The notes under the pieces: model-generated
Database searches by the model: none
Seen by the model: only the letters and a program-made list of their open reading frames with translations
What the model was told of the DNA's origin: nothing
Program-made: the position numbers and the translations under genes
Shown here: piece after piece, positions 55,858 to 63,991 of the stretch
How positions within the stretch are numbered: the stretch's first letter is position 1
How the letters are laid out: each line of letters opens with the position of its first letter
Assembly: GCF_018617485.1 (NCBI RefSeq)
Contig: NZ_JACSKH010000001.1
Coordinates: 1,975,143 to 2,039,142 of the forward strand
Source of the DNA: Exiguobacterium sp. s124
GTDB taxonomy: Bacteria; Bacillota; Bacilli; Exiguobacteriales; Exiguobacteriaceae
Direction of reading: 5' to 3'
Length of the DNA: 64,000 nucleotides

Positions 55858-57645
55858 ATGAGAGCTTGGATTGGAATCTTATTTTTTGCGGGACTATTAG
55901 CGACTTCCTTGACACTCGCAAATGCATTGAAAGAAGAAATCAAAAAGACTGATGAAATCTTATCTTGGGGACAAGAGCTGGTGTCAGCCCAACCACTCTC
56001 GTCGAAACATGCCATCACGCTCGCTTACAATGGCGGCGAACAGCAAATTTACTTGGCAGGACGCAGAAATGATGTCTCACCCAAGGCATTGCCCGAACAC
56101 ATTCAAGAAGCCATTATGATCATCGAAGACCGAAAATTTAACGCCCATCCCGGCTACGATTTGAGCGGGATTGCCAGGGCATTTATTAATAACGCAAATG
56201 AGACATCTGTTCAAGGTGGAAGTACCATCACCCAACAGCTCGCACGAAATGTTTACCTTACTCATGAACGGACATATGAGCGTAAAGTAAAGGAATTATT
56301 GATCGCACGAGCGCTTGAAGAAAACTATAGCAAGAAAGAAATATTAACCGCTTATAGCAATGTTATTTTCTTCGGACATAACGTATATGGGATTCAATCT
56401 GCGGCCGATACATACTTTTCGAGACCGCTCGCCGATCTAAACTGGAATCAACTCGCCTACTTATTGACGGTACCGAATAACCCGTCACTCTATGACCCGC
56501 TCAATCCATCAGATGCATACTTCGAACGAAAAGATCGGATTTTGACACAACTATTTGAAGCAGGTGTCATCTCAAAGAGTGCCTATGACCAATATTATGG
56601 TGTGCACCTAGAGGCTTCTTACCGAAATCAAACGATTCAATATCCGGATTATATGGATACGGCCGTCCGCGAGGCGATTCAGTTAGTCCGTTCACGGTAT
56701 GACTTGGATGACGCCGAAGCAAGAGACTATTTATCGACGCATGAAGCGACGATCGAGACATACTTATCGACAGCCAAACAGACGAAAGCAAAAGCCGTGA
56801 TGAGTCAACTTCCATCCGGGTTGAACGGAGGATATACAGAACTGACACCTCAAGGACGAATTGTGGCGATGGTCGATTCAGAAATGACACAAGTCGGTGA
56901 ATTTAACCGAGCGACTCAAGCCTATCGTCAACCGGGTTCCGCGATCAAACCGATTCTCGTGTTCGCCCCGTTCATCGAAGAGACTAAGGCAACGCTTGAT
57001 ACAATTCTCGATGGTCGACCGACATGTTACGGTTCCTATTGTCCTGGGAACAGTCACGACCGTGTGTTAGGCGATGTGTTATTGAAAGATGCAGTCGCCT
57101 ACTCCTACAACACGCCAGCCTTGGCGGCTTTTTCGGCAATCGATCAGCGACGTGCCTACGAGACGGCTGACATGATGTTCAGTCAATGGGATGAACAGAA
57201 CGAAAACTTAGCGAGCGCGCTCGGTGGGCTCACACAAGGTGTCTCTCCGAAAGAACTTGCGGCCGCTTACACACCGTTCTTAAACAAAGGTGTCTATACA
57301 TCCGGTCATACGATTAAACAAATCACATTCAAATCTGGTGAGCCCGCACTGACGCCTATTTTGAAAGAAGAGGCAGTCTGGTCTCCCGATACCATGAACG
57401 TGATGAAGAAGGCTTTATCGACCGTCACGACGTACGGAACGGGACGTTACGCGAGTAAAGTGAAACGTGATTACGAATACCTTGGAGGAAAGACAGGCAC
57501 GACGAATGACAATAAAGATATGTGGTACGTCGGATTAACAGATCAAACCATCACGGCGATTTGGCTTGGAGCCGACAAGCCTCGTCCGTTCCCTGAACTC
57601 GCCAACCGAGCTTATCCAGCGATTGTCTGGACGGAGGCACATTGA
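55858..57645 (+). CDS. Class A penicillin-binding protein
   Basis: A 595-residue bifunctional peptidoglycan polymerase. N-terminal signal-anchor helix (about 5-23); GT51 transglycosylase with EDRKFNAHPG and GGSTITQQLARN; transpeptidase with SxxK (PGSAIKP), SxN (YSYNTPA) and KTG (GGKTGTTND). Shorter than PBP1A/B, close in size to PbpG/PbpD-type enzymes. AGAGGTG lies 6 bases before the ATG, and a TATAAT about 20 bases upstream. Divergent from glgC. Confidence 0.93.
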   Translation: MRAWIGILFFAGLLATSLTLANALKEEIKKTDEILSWGQELVSAQPLSSKHAITLAYNGGEQQIYLAGRRNDVSPKALPEHIQEAIMIIEDRKFNAHPGYDLSGIARAFINNANETSVQGGSTITQQLARNVYLTHERTYERKVKELLIARALEENYSKKEILTAYSNVIFFGHNVYGIQSAADTYFSRPLADLNWNQLAYLLTVPNNPSLYDPLNPSDAYFERKDRILTQLFEAGVISKSAYDQYYGVHLEASYRNQTIQYPDYMDTAVREAIQLVRSRYDLDDAEARDYLSTHEATIETYLSTAKQTKAKAVMSQLPSGLNGGYTELTPQGRIVAMVDSEMTQVGEFNRATQAYRQPGSAIKPILVFAPFIEETKATLDTILDGRPTCYGSYCPGNSHDRVLGDVLLKDAVAYSYNTPALAAFSAIDQRRAYETADMMFSQWDEQNENLASALGGLTQGVSPKELAAAYTPFLNKGVYTSGHTIKQITFKSGEPALTPILKEEAVWSPDTMNVMKKALSTVTTYGTGRYASKVKRDYEYLGGKTGTTNDNKDMWYVGLTDQTITAIWLGADKPRPFPELANRAYPAIVWTEAH

Positions 57646-57647
57646 TT

Positions 57648-57686
57648 AAAAAGAGTCAGCCGTTTTTTCATCGGCTGACTCTTTTT
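57648..57686. terminator. Bidirectional terminator
   Basis: 15-bp stem AAAAAGAGTCAGCCG (57648-57662) with CGGCTGACTCTTTTT (57672-57686) between convergent genes. Confidence 0.95.
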
Positions 57687-57695
57687 GTCATGGTC

Positions 57696-58580
57696 TCATT
57701 CGCTTTTTGATCTACGTTCGACTTGCATCCGATAATCTCCCCACTGTTTCATTAATTCATCGTGGTGGATGAGTTTCCATGGATTGAAACGAACTTGACC
57801 ATGCTTGTTGAAGTAAAGGTTTTGCCGAATGCAGTAACTAGCATGAACGAGCTGTCCTCCACCATCCCAAAAGGTGAGGACGTCATCCGATTCCGGAATA
57901 ACATCCGTCACGGTTTTATAACCGCTAAACTGAATCGTTTGCAGAAACGTCTCCGGATGAATCCACTGATGAATCATCCATTCGTTTTGTGTGGCGGCGA
58001 ATAAAGTCGCCGCAAGACAGTTATCCCCATCACGAATCGGAAATGTGTTCGCATATGTAGCGAGATAGGCGGGAATACGTTCGTCACATCGCTCCCCTTC
58101 CCACATATCCCATTCTTTCGCATAGCGATAGATCAGCGAATGACGGGTTTCCGTCGAAAGCTCCTTCCAGTTTGACTCGTGTAAGACAATGAAACATTGC
58201 CCATCCTTCTCGACAACCGCGTCATCAGATAAGCCGTTCCGTTGCTCGATTGTAAGTGGTAACACAAGCCCGCGATTCGTCGCCACCTGATATTCCAGCA
58301 AACGGGTTTTTACGTCCTGACGTAAGCGATCAATCGAAACAGATGGGACATGGGCAATGTATGTCACACCCTCTCCCATCATCCATGTCACATAGGCGTT
58401 CGAAAGATATGGACTTTTATAAGTTGGGTGACGGGAAAACTCTTGCCTCGGTAGAATGAGGGAATCACTCGGCAAATCTTCAAGAAAAGTTGAATCTACC
58501 CAGTATAACGTCTCTTCTGGAACAAATGATTGACACCACGCCTCTATTTCATCAAAGGTCGGCTCAAATAGCTCTCTCAT
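57696..58580 (-). CDS. Uncharacterised protein with an NlpC/P60-like C-terminal pattern
   Basis: 294 residues, no signal peptide or membrane helix. The N-terminal 150 residues are not recognised. The last half has the order of an NlpC/P60-type cysteine-peptidase fold: DGDNCLAATLF (Cys188 at a helix start), then DDVLTFWDGGGQLVHASYCI (His246 on a strand) and YFNKHGQ (His260). This could give a Cys-His-His site, but the overall similarity is too low for a firm call. Its start overlaps the upstream membrane-protein gene by 4 bases, so the two are an operon. Confidence 0.6.
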   Translation of the reverse strand: MRELFEPTFDEIEAWCQSFVPEETLYWVDSTFLEDLPSDSLILPRQEFSRHPTYKSPYLSNAYVTWMMGEGVTYIAHVPSVSIDRLRQDVKTRLLEYQVATNRGLVLPLTIEQRNGLSDDAVVEKDGQCFIVLHESNWKELSTETRHSLIYRYAKEWDMWEGERCDERIPAYLATYANTFPIRDGDNCLAATLFAATQNEWMIHQWIHPETFLQTIQFSGYKTVTDVIPESDDVLTFWDGGGQLVHASYCIRQNLYFNKHGQVRFNPWKLIHHDELMKQWGDYRMQVERRSKSE

Positions 58581-59134
58581 AAGATGATATCCCCAACAGA
58601 ATTAAAGAGCCGCAGAATCGACCACCCTAATCCACTGATCAATGTCGCCCACATGACTCCTTGCATGAGCAACAATCCAATTGCACGCGGAACGGACATC
58701 GACTGGCTCACTTGCCAGACATAGTAAAAGAGATACATTAGTAGCGTGCAAACGAGGACTGCGATGACCGCAAGTAATGTATTTAAAAACAGAAAACTGA
58801 TCCCCGAGCCGATGAGGAAGATGATAGCTCCAGGTTTCAGACGATGGAGCGATGTTCCGTTTGTTTCTCTCGCAAAAAAAGCGAAGCCGAGTTGATTGAA
58901 CGTATCGGCAACCAGCTTGAGTGCACTAAACAACATAAAGAATATGGTGAAGAACACGACCAATACGAACACTTTCGTCTCTTGCACGGATAACAGTTCG
59001 ATAATTTCACTATATACGCCAATTTGATTCAGCCACTGGATCACATACTCGGACGTTGCAATCGCAAGTGACATGGAAAACAAAATTATTCCGATGAGTG
59101 GTGCATAGCTCAGTAAGTACACATTCGTTTTCAT
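58577..59134 (-). CDS. YufK-like (DUF5366) membrane protein
   Basis: 185 residues with about five hydrophobic segments (near 8-28, 50-75, 98-112, 115-140, 150-170). The start (YLLSYAPLIGIILFSMSLAIA) and the pattern ALKLVADTFNQLGFAFF resemble B. subtilis YufK, a membrane protein of unknown role. It overlaps the downstream NlpC-like gene by 4 bases, which suggests that they work together. Confidence 0.55.
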   Translation of the reverse strand: MKTNVYLLSYAPLIGIILFSMSLAIATSEYVIQWLNQIGVYSEIIELLSVQETKVFVLVVFFTIFFMLFSALKLVADTFNQLGFAFFARETNGTSLHRLKPGAIIFLIGSGISFLFLNTLLAVIAVLVCTLLMYLFYYVWQVSQSMSVPRAIGLLLMQGVMWATLISGLGWSILRLFNSVGDIIL

Positions 59135-59237
59135 GTTCCTTCTCCAATTTCACAGTAATTTCTTATATTCAGTGCAATTCTACTACCAAGTATATTATAC
59201 TATTTATAGTTATGGAGATTAAAAGGGGGATTTTTGG

Positions 59238-59330
59238 ATGGGCCTATTATTGATGGTTGGAATCAGCGTCGTCTTCCTCGCAGCGATTTTGACAGCTGGA
59301 TATAACCGTAAACCTGAGGGTAACGAATAA
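59238..59330 (+). CDS. Small single-pass membrane protein (30 residues)
   Basis: ORF of 30 codons plus TAA. AAAAGGGGG lies about 8 bases before the ATG. Residues 2-20 are hydrophobic (GLLLMVGISVVFLAAILTA) and the tail is GYNRKPEGNE. A TATACT lies upstream and a strong terminator follows at once, so it looks like a complete transcription unit. No family recognised. Confidence 0.55.
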   Translation: MGLLLMVGISVVFLAAILTAGYNRKPEGNE

Positions 59331-59366
59331 GAGCCGGGATTCTTACGAATCCGGCTCTTTTTTATT
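59331..59366. terminator. Bidirectional terminator
   Basis: GAGCCGGGATT pairs with AATCCGGCTC (one bulge), followed by seven T; between the 30-residue gene and trmL. Confidence 0.88.
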
Positions 59367-59835
59367 TCAACCCTGCATATCCTTGTTGGCGTAGAGCCTC
59401 ATAAACAATGATGGCAGCTGTATTCGACACGTTCAATGAACGGACGAGATTCGATTGTGGAAGACGGATGCACCGATCTAAGTTGTTCTCGATGACTTCC
59501 ATCGGCAAACCTTTCGTTTCACGACCGAAGACGAAGAAATAGTCACCTTCTACGTCCGAAACGTCTAAATCACTCGGATATTGTTCTCCATACTTTGTGA
59601 TATAAAAGAATTCGCCGTCCGGATGCTTTTCCCATAGTTCCTCGATCGAGTCATGATAGCGTACATCGACAAATTGCCAGTAATCTAATCCCGCACGCTT
59701 CAACATTTTATCATCTGTCGAAAAACCGAGCGGACGAATTAAATGGAGGACCGAGTTTGTCGCCGCACACGTACGTGAGACGTTCCCTGTATTTGCTGGT
59801 ATTTCTGGTTGAAACATTACGACATGAATCGCCAT
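59362..59835 (-). CDS. trmL: tRNA (cytidine34-2'-O)-methyltransferase TrmL
   Basis: A 157-residue SPOUT methyltransferase. MFQPEIPANTGNVSRTCAAT, FVFGRETKGLP and LPQSNLVRSLNVSNTAAI are the three motifs that form the trefoil-knot SAM site. It methylates the ribose of the wobble base in tRNA-Leu. Last gene of queG-ogt-trmL, 11 bases after ogt. Confidence 0.95.
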   Translation of the reverse strand: MAIHVVMFQPEIPANTGNVSRTCAATNSVLHLIRPLGFSTDDKMLKRAGLDYWQFVDVRYHDSIEELWEKHPDGEFFYITKYGEQYPSDLDVSDVEGDYFFVFGRETKGLPMEVIENNLDRCIRLPQSNLVRSLNVSNTAAIIVYEALRQQGYAGLK

Positions 59836-59846
59836 AGTTCATTCCC

Positions 59847-60287
59847 TCACTTTTTCATTTCTAATTCAAGAAGACGTTGTTTTTCAGACAATCCTCCTGC
59901 AAAACCGACAAGTTTCCCACTGCTTCCAATTACCCGATGACACGGAAACAAAATCGGTAACGGGTTTCGATTGAGCGCTTGCCCGACCGCACGCACTGCT
60001 TTCGGTCGACCGATTTGTTCCGCGATTTGTTTATATGTCCGCGTCTCCCCGTATGGAATCGTCAACAGCGCATCCCATACTTCCTGCTGAAACAGCGTCC
60101 CGTTCATTTCGATGAAAGTACGATCCGATGCATCCAACCCATCCTGTTCGACGCGCATCATGAGGTCCCGTAACCAGTCAGGCGCTTCCTCCGTCGGTTC
60201 GTGCGTGGTGAACTCAAGAGCGGTCAGCTTACCTGCTGCGTTTAATTTATACACTAACGGTCCCCATTTAGACGACACGATCTTCAT
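59847..60287 (-). CDS. ogt: Methylated-DNA-protein cysteine methyltransferase
   Basis: A 146-residue O6-alkylguanine repair protein. The acceptor is Cys116 in ILFPCHRVIG; helix-turn-helix TYKQIAEQIGRPKAVRAVGQ binds DNA and the Asn in NRNPLPI follows. It removes alkyl groups in a suicide reaction. ATG 60287 has GAGGAGTG about 5 bases upstream and overlaps the queG end by 20 bases; the frame extends further but into queG. Confidence 0.95.
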   Translation of the reverse strand: MKIVSSKWGPLVYKLNAAGKLTALEFTTHEPTEEAPDWLRDLMMRVEQDGLDASDRTFIEMNGTLFQQEVWDALLTIPYGETRTYKQIAEQIGRPKAVRAVGQALNRNPLPILFPCHRVIGSSGKLVGFAGGLSEKQRLLELEMKK

Positions 60288-61416
60288 GTGCCCACTCCTC
60301 TCGATAGATGCGAATCTCTTCATGTACCATGTCAGAGGCTTCATTTCGTTCAATCTCTTCAAAAATCGATTCGGCATCGGGACCAAGAATCGCACCGATT
60401 GCCCATACCGCAGTCGCTCGCATGTCTTCACGTTCATCGTTTTGGATGAACTCACGTAAAATCGGAATCGCGGATGGTTCACGATAATGTGCGAGTGCCA
60501 AAATCGCATTTCGCTGAATCGGTTTCTTTCCACGCCATGCACCAGATAAGTGTCCGAATTTTTGTTTGAACTCTCGGTTACTCAATGTCAAGAGCGGCTC
60601 TAAGAGCGGTTTGACGATTTCTGCTTCCGGTAACAGTTCTTCATGGTGACGCCAATCCTTTTTACGGTTGTACGGGCAGACTTGCTGGCACGTATCACAT
60701 CCGTATAAGCGACCTCCGAGCTTCGAACGAAACTCTCGTGGCATCAACGTTTTCATTTGTGTCAAATAGGCGATACAACGTTTCGCATCCAGTACACCTG
60801 GCTCCACAAGGGCCGTTGTCGGACATGCCGTCATACATTTATTACAATCGCCACACCCATCTTCAATCGCTTCGTCTGGCGGCAAATAGACATCTAAAAT
60901 CATTTCCCCCAAATATAAATACGATCCCTTTTCAGGTGAGATGATGGAGCAGTTTTTTCCGCTAAAACCAATCCCTGCCCGTTCGGCGACGGCCCGGTCT
61001 ACGAGCTCACCCGTGTCGACCATTGAACGCGTGCGAACACCAGGAACCAACTCTTCAATGTACGCTTGAAGCTGCTCTAATCGATTGCCGACGGCGCGAT
61101 GATAATCCAGTCCCCATGAGGCTCGGGCGAATAGCCCGCGCCGCTCTCCGGCGACGCTCCGTGGTGCATCCTTCAACTTACTTGGATACGCGATTGCGAT
61201 CGCAATGATTGATTGTGCTTCTTCAAGTAAGAGCTCCGGGTTTGTACGCTTCTCTAGGTCGGGCTCTTCAAACCCAGAGGCAAACCCTTTCTCTTGCTGC
61301 CGAATAAGTCGCTGTTTCATGACGATGAACGGATCAGCCGTTGTCACTTTCAACTCGTCGATCCCGATGGTTTCGGCATACTCGAGGATTTGTTGTTTTA
61401 ATGTGTATGGGTCCAT
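60268..61416 (-). CDS. queG: Epoxyqueuosine reductase QueG
   Basis: A 382-residue cobalamin and iron-sulfur enzyme that makes queuosine in tRNA. Two ferredoxin-type sites, CGDCNKCMTACP and CDTCQQVCP, bind 4Fe-4S clusters; SMVDTGELVDRAVAERAGIG is also typical. The C terminus has HEAT-like repeats (AILALAHYREPSAIPIL, ATAVWAIG), as in the long Bacillus-type form. ATG 61416 has AAAGGAGG before it. First gene of the queG-ogt-trmL unit. Confidence 0.95.
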   Translation of the reverse strand: MDPYTLKQQILEYAETIGIDELKVTTADPFIVMKQRLIRQQEKGFASGFEEPDLEKRTNPELLLEEAQSIIAIAIAYPSKLKDAPRSVAGERRGLFARASWGLDYHRAVGNRLEQLQAYIEELVPGVRTRSMVDTGELVDRAVAERAGIGFSGKNCSIISPEKGSYLYLGEMILDVYLPPDEAIEDGCGDCNKCMTACPTTALVEPGVLDAKRCIAYLTQMKTLMPREFRSKLGGRLYGCDTCQQVCPYNRKKDWRHHEELLPEAEIVKPLLEPLLTLSNREFKQKFGHLSGAWRGKKPIQRNAILALAHYREPSAIPILREFIQNDEREDMRATAVWAIGAILGPDAESIFEEIERNEASDMVHEEIRIYREEWAHEDRVV

Positions 61417-61450
61417 TCCGTTCACCTCCTTTATATATTTTCGCATACAA

Positions 61451-61479
61451 AAAATCTCTCCGCCACTCGGCAGAGAGAT
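61451..61479 (-). terminator. Terminator after tRNA-Gly(TCC)
   Basis: ATCTCTC (61454-61460) with GAGAGAT (61473-61479), inner GCC/GGC; T run on the minus strand. Confidence 0.8.
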
Positions 61480-61483
61480 ATGA

Positions 61484-61554
61484 AGCGGGTGAAGAGAATC
61501 GAACTCTCGTCATCAGCTTGGAAGGCTGAGGTTTTACCATTAAACTACACCCGC
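61484..61554 (-). tRNA. tRNA-Gly (TCC)
   Basis: 71-nt cloverleaf; acceptor GCGGGTG/CACCCGC, anticodon loop CTTCCAA, T-loop TTCGATT. CCA is not encoded. Separate from the main tRNA array. Confidence 0.95.
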
Positions 61555-61676
61555 ATGAAATATTGTTGTCGTTCAAGCGACTATAGTTAATATACACCTA
61601 TACTATTAAACTGTCAATAAGTATTCGTAAGTTTTTCTAAAATCATTGAAAAAAATATTTCGATATATCTTAATTG

Positions 61677-62745
61677 TTAGTTTGATGCCTGAACAAATAA
61701 GGATTCCAATGGTGTGATCACACGAAATGCCCGTCCATGCCCTTCTGTCTCAGCATACGTCAACTCCGTTAAGCGTCCTGATTGATACATGTCGACATGA
61801 AGGTAACGGTCTTGAATATTGTTATAAATATGGAAGACGTCTCGCGTTTGTCCGATCCGCCTCACTTGCTCTAATAGATTTTCTTTCACAGGACGTGGCA
61901 TCTGATTCGCAACGTGCGTATGGAAGATGCACAGTGTCTCTGTTTTAGGAATACGTGTCGTGAGTTCTTGTAATATAGACACGCCATCTCCTTCAACGAG
62001 TGTCACCTTGTCAAAATCGACTTCTTGTATGGTAGCATCGAGCATTTGACGGCGCGTTTCATGCTCCGGCCAAATTAATGCATTCATCCACGACCGTTCT
62101 GCTTCGTCCTTTAAATCAATTACATTCAAGTCTATACCGAGACGTGTACCGATATCGAGCGGAATTGTCGCCTCGAGATGGAACGGTTCTTTCGATTCAA
62201 CGCTTACTGAAATATTTACAGATGAGGCATTTGTCGGATCAAGCGGAACGTCATTATACTCATAGGCATACTGATCAACAAAAAGTTGGAGGCCTGCGCT
62301 TGTTCCGATTTCGAGTAAGCCGAGTGGCAACTTCGTCTGTTGTTGGATTCTCATAAAAATCGGATATAAATACGAGCAACGCTGAATCTCATTTGTTTGG
62401 ACAAGTCGCGTCATGAGTCGCTTGCGAATCTCAGCTTCATATGTATGACAAAACGTCAGAAAAAAAAGGAAATACATCGTCAGGTTGTTTTGGATTCTTC
62501 GTCACGCTCAGATAATACATAGCTAGTTCATCGGATTGGTGTTGAAGTACTAACTCATGAACAGCTCCAAACAACAGGTTCGGCACCGGTTGTCCATCAG
62601 GTATCTCCTCACACAGAGACAATAGCCATTCATTTTCAGCGACTTCTCTAGCTAATATCTCATACAAGCGACTTGATCCTACACATTCGTTGTCAGCAAA
62701 TCGGATGAAGCGTTCTACGATCTCTTTTTGGTTGATGTTATTCAC
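61677..62745 (-). pseudogene. DUF2332 protein gene split by a frameshift
   Basis: Two overlapping frames together encode one DUF2332-type protein. The first (62745-62437, GTG start) has FADNECVGSSRLYEILA and GQPVPNLLFGAVHELVL; the second (to 61677) continues with RLVQTNEIQRCSYLYPIFM and LLEIGTSAGLQLFVDQYAY, the SAM-methyltransferase-like core. The frame changes at a run of eight A (T on the coding strand) at 62460-62467; seven would join them. So it may be a true lesion, a sequencing error, slippage or phase variation. The joined length would be about 355 residues. It is transcribed away from the tRNA array end. Confidence 0.8.
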
Positions 62746-62806
62746 CCCTGTTTCTACACTCTAAACCATTCGATTAAAATGATCACTTACCCTGCAAATT
62801 GAACAC

Positions 62807-62834
62807 AAAAAAGACCCTAACCTCAGTTAGAGTC
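62807..62834 (-). terminator. Terminator of the tRNA array
   Basis: GACCCTAAC (62813-62821) with GTTAGAGTC (62826-62834), one G-U pair, T run on the minus strand. Confidence 0.85.
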
Positions 62835-62841
62835 ATACGGA

Positions 62842-62922
62842 TACCGGTGGTCGGAGTCGAACCGACACTCCAGAGGAACACGATTTTGAGTCGTGCGCGT
62901 CTACCAATTCCGCCACACCGGC
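62842..62922 (-). tRNA. tRNA-Leu (CAA)
   Basis: Anticodon loop CTCAAAA between CACGA and TCGTG; type II tRNA with an extra arm. No encoded CCA. Last of the array. Confidence 0.92.
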
Positions 62923-62931
62923 ATATTATGT

Positions 62932-63005
62932 TGGAGGCGCCAGTCGGAATCGAACCGACGATAGAGGAGTTGCAGTCCTCTGCCTTACCACTTGGCTATG
63001 GCGCC
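62932..63005 (-). tRNA. tRNA-Cys (GCA)
   Basis: Acceptor GGCGCCA/TGGCGCC, anticodon loop CTGCAAC, encoded CCA at 62932-62934. Confidence 0.95.
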
Positions 63006-63015
63006 AAAAAGTCAT

Positions 63016-63090
63016 TGGAGCGGAAGACGGGATTCGAACCCGCGACCCCGACCTTGGCAAGGTCGTATTCTACCACTGAACTACTTCCGC
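63016..63090 (-). tRNA. tRNA-Gly (GCC)
   Basis: Acceptor GCGGAAG/CTTCCGC, anticodon loop TTGCCAA, encoded CCA. Confidence 0.95.
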
Positions 63091-63094
63091 AAAA

Positions 63095-63169
63095 TGGCTG
63101 GGCTGGAAGGGATCGAACCTTCGCATGTCGGAATCAAAATCCGATGCCTTACCACTTGGCTACAGCCCA
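63095..63169 (-). tRNA. tRNA-Gln (TTG)
   Basis: Acceptor TGGGCTG/CAGCCCA, anticodon loop TTTTGAT, encoded CCA. Confidence 0.95.
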
Positions 63170-63176
63170 ATAATAA

Positions 63177-63253
63177 TGGGGCGACTGAAGGGAATTGAAC
63201 CCTCGAATGCCGGAATCACAATCCGGTGCGTTAACCACTTCGCCACAATCGCC
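63177..63253 (-). tRNA. tRNA-His (GTG)
   Basis: Anticodon loop TTGTGAT; an extra 5' G faces C73, as in tRNA-His. Encoded CCA. Confidence 0.95.
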
Positions 63254-63269
63254 ATGATTAAATTAAAAA

Positions 63270-63340
63270 CAGGGGCAGCAGGAATCGAACCCGCGCTGAC
63301 GGTTTTGGAGACCGTAGTTCTACCGCTAAACTATGCCCCT
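63270..63340 (-). tRNA. tRNA-Trp (CCA)
   Basis: Acceptor AGGGGCA/TGCCCCT, anticodon loop CTCCAAA, discriminator G. No encoded CCA. Confidence 0.95.
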
Positions 63341-63343
63341 AAG

Positions 63344-63427
63344 TGGTGGGGGGGGGCGGATTCGAACCGCCGAACCCGAGGGAGCGGATTTACAGTCCGC
63401 CGCGTTTAGCCACTTCGCTACCCCCCC
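63344..63427 (-). tRNA. tRNA-Tyr (GTA)
   Basis: Type II tRNA with a long extra arm, anticodon loop CTGTAAA; acceptor is seven G facing seven C. Encoded CCA. Confidence 0.95.
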
Positions 63428-63432
63428 ACATA

Positions 63433-63508
63433 TGGTGGCTTTGGACGGAATCGAACCGCCGACACAAGGATTTTCAGTCCTTTGCTCTACCAACTGAGCT
63501 ACAAAGCC
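63433..63508 (-). tRNA. tRNA-Phe (GAA)
   Basis: Acceptor GGCTTTG/CAAAGCC, anticodon loop CTGAAAA, encoded CCA. Confidence 0.95.
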
Positions 63509-63539
63509 ATATGTAGTCTTGATTTTTTAAAAATAAAAA

Positions 63540-63615
63540 TGGCGGTCTCGACGGGATTCGAACCCGCGATCTCCTGCGTGACAGGCAGGCATGTTAACCC
63601 CTACACCACGAGACC
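63540..63615 (-). tRNA. tRNA-Asp (GTC)
   Basis: Acceptor GGTCTCG/CGAGACC, anticodon loop CTGTCAC, encoded CCA. Confidence 0.95.
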
Positions 63616-63624
63616 GGACATTAA

Positions 63625-63698
<74 letters not shown>

Positions 63699-63714
63699 AC
63701 GATATAAAATTAGA

Positions 63715-63789
63715 TGGTGACCCGTACGGGATTCGAACCCGTGTTACCGCCGTGAAAGGGCGGTGTCTTAACCGCTTGACCAACGGGCC
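63715..63789 (-). tRNA. tRNA-Glu (TTC)
   Basis: Anticodon loop CTTTCAC, acceptor GGCCCGT/ACGGGTC, encoded CCA. Confidence 0.95.
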
Positions 63790-63809
63790 ATGTTTGAATT
63801 TTGAAAAAC

Positions 63810-63900
63810 TGGCGGAGAGCAAGGGATTCGAACCCTTGAGACGGTTTTGCCGCCTACACGAATTCCAATCGTGCTCCTTCGGCCACTCGGACAGCTCTCC
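63810..63900 (-). tRNA. tRNA-Ser (GGA)
   Basis: Type II tRNA of 91 nt, anticodon loop TTGGAAT, acceptor GGAGAGC/GCTCTCC, encoded CCA. Confidence 0.95.
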
Positions 63901-63911
63901 AAAAGAGAAAG

Positions 63912-63986
63912 TGGCTCCGCAAGTAGGATTTGAACCTACGACCTACCGGTTAACAGCCGGTTGCTCTACCACTGAGCTATTGCGGA
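63912..63986 (-). tRNA. tRNA-Asn (GTT)
   Basis: Acceptor TCCGCAA/TTGCGGA, anticodon loop CTGTTAA, encoded CCA. First visible tRNA of the array. Confidence 0.95.
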
Positions 63987-63991
63987 ACGAT

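Noticed and set aside
62799..63409. Open frames across the tRNA array on the plus strand, with repeated motifs such as GIEPT
   Set aside because: They are antisense translations of tRNA genes, a known annotation artefact; the repeats come from the shared T-arm sequence.
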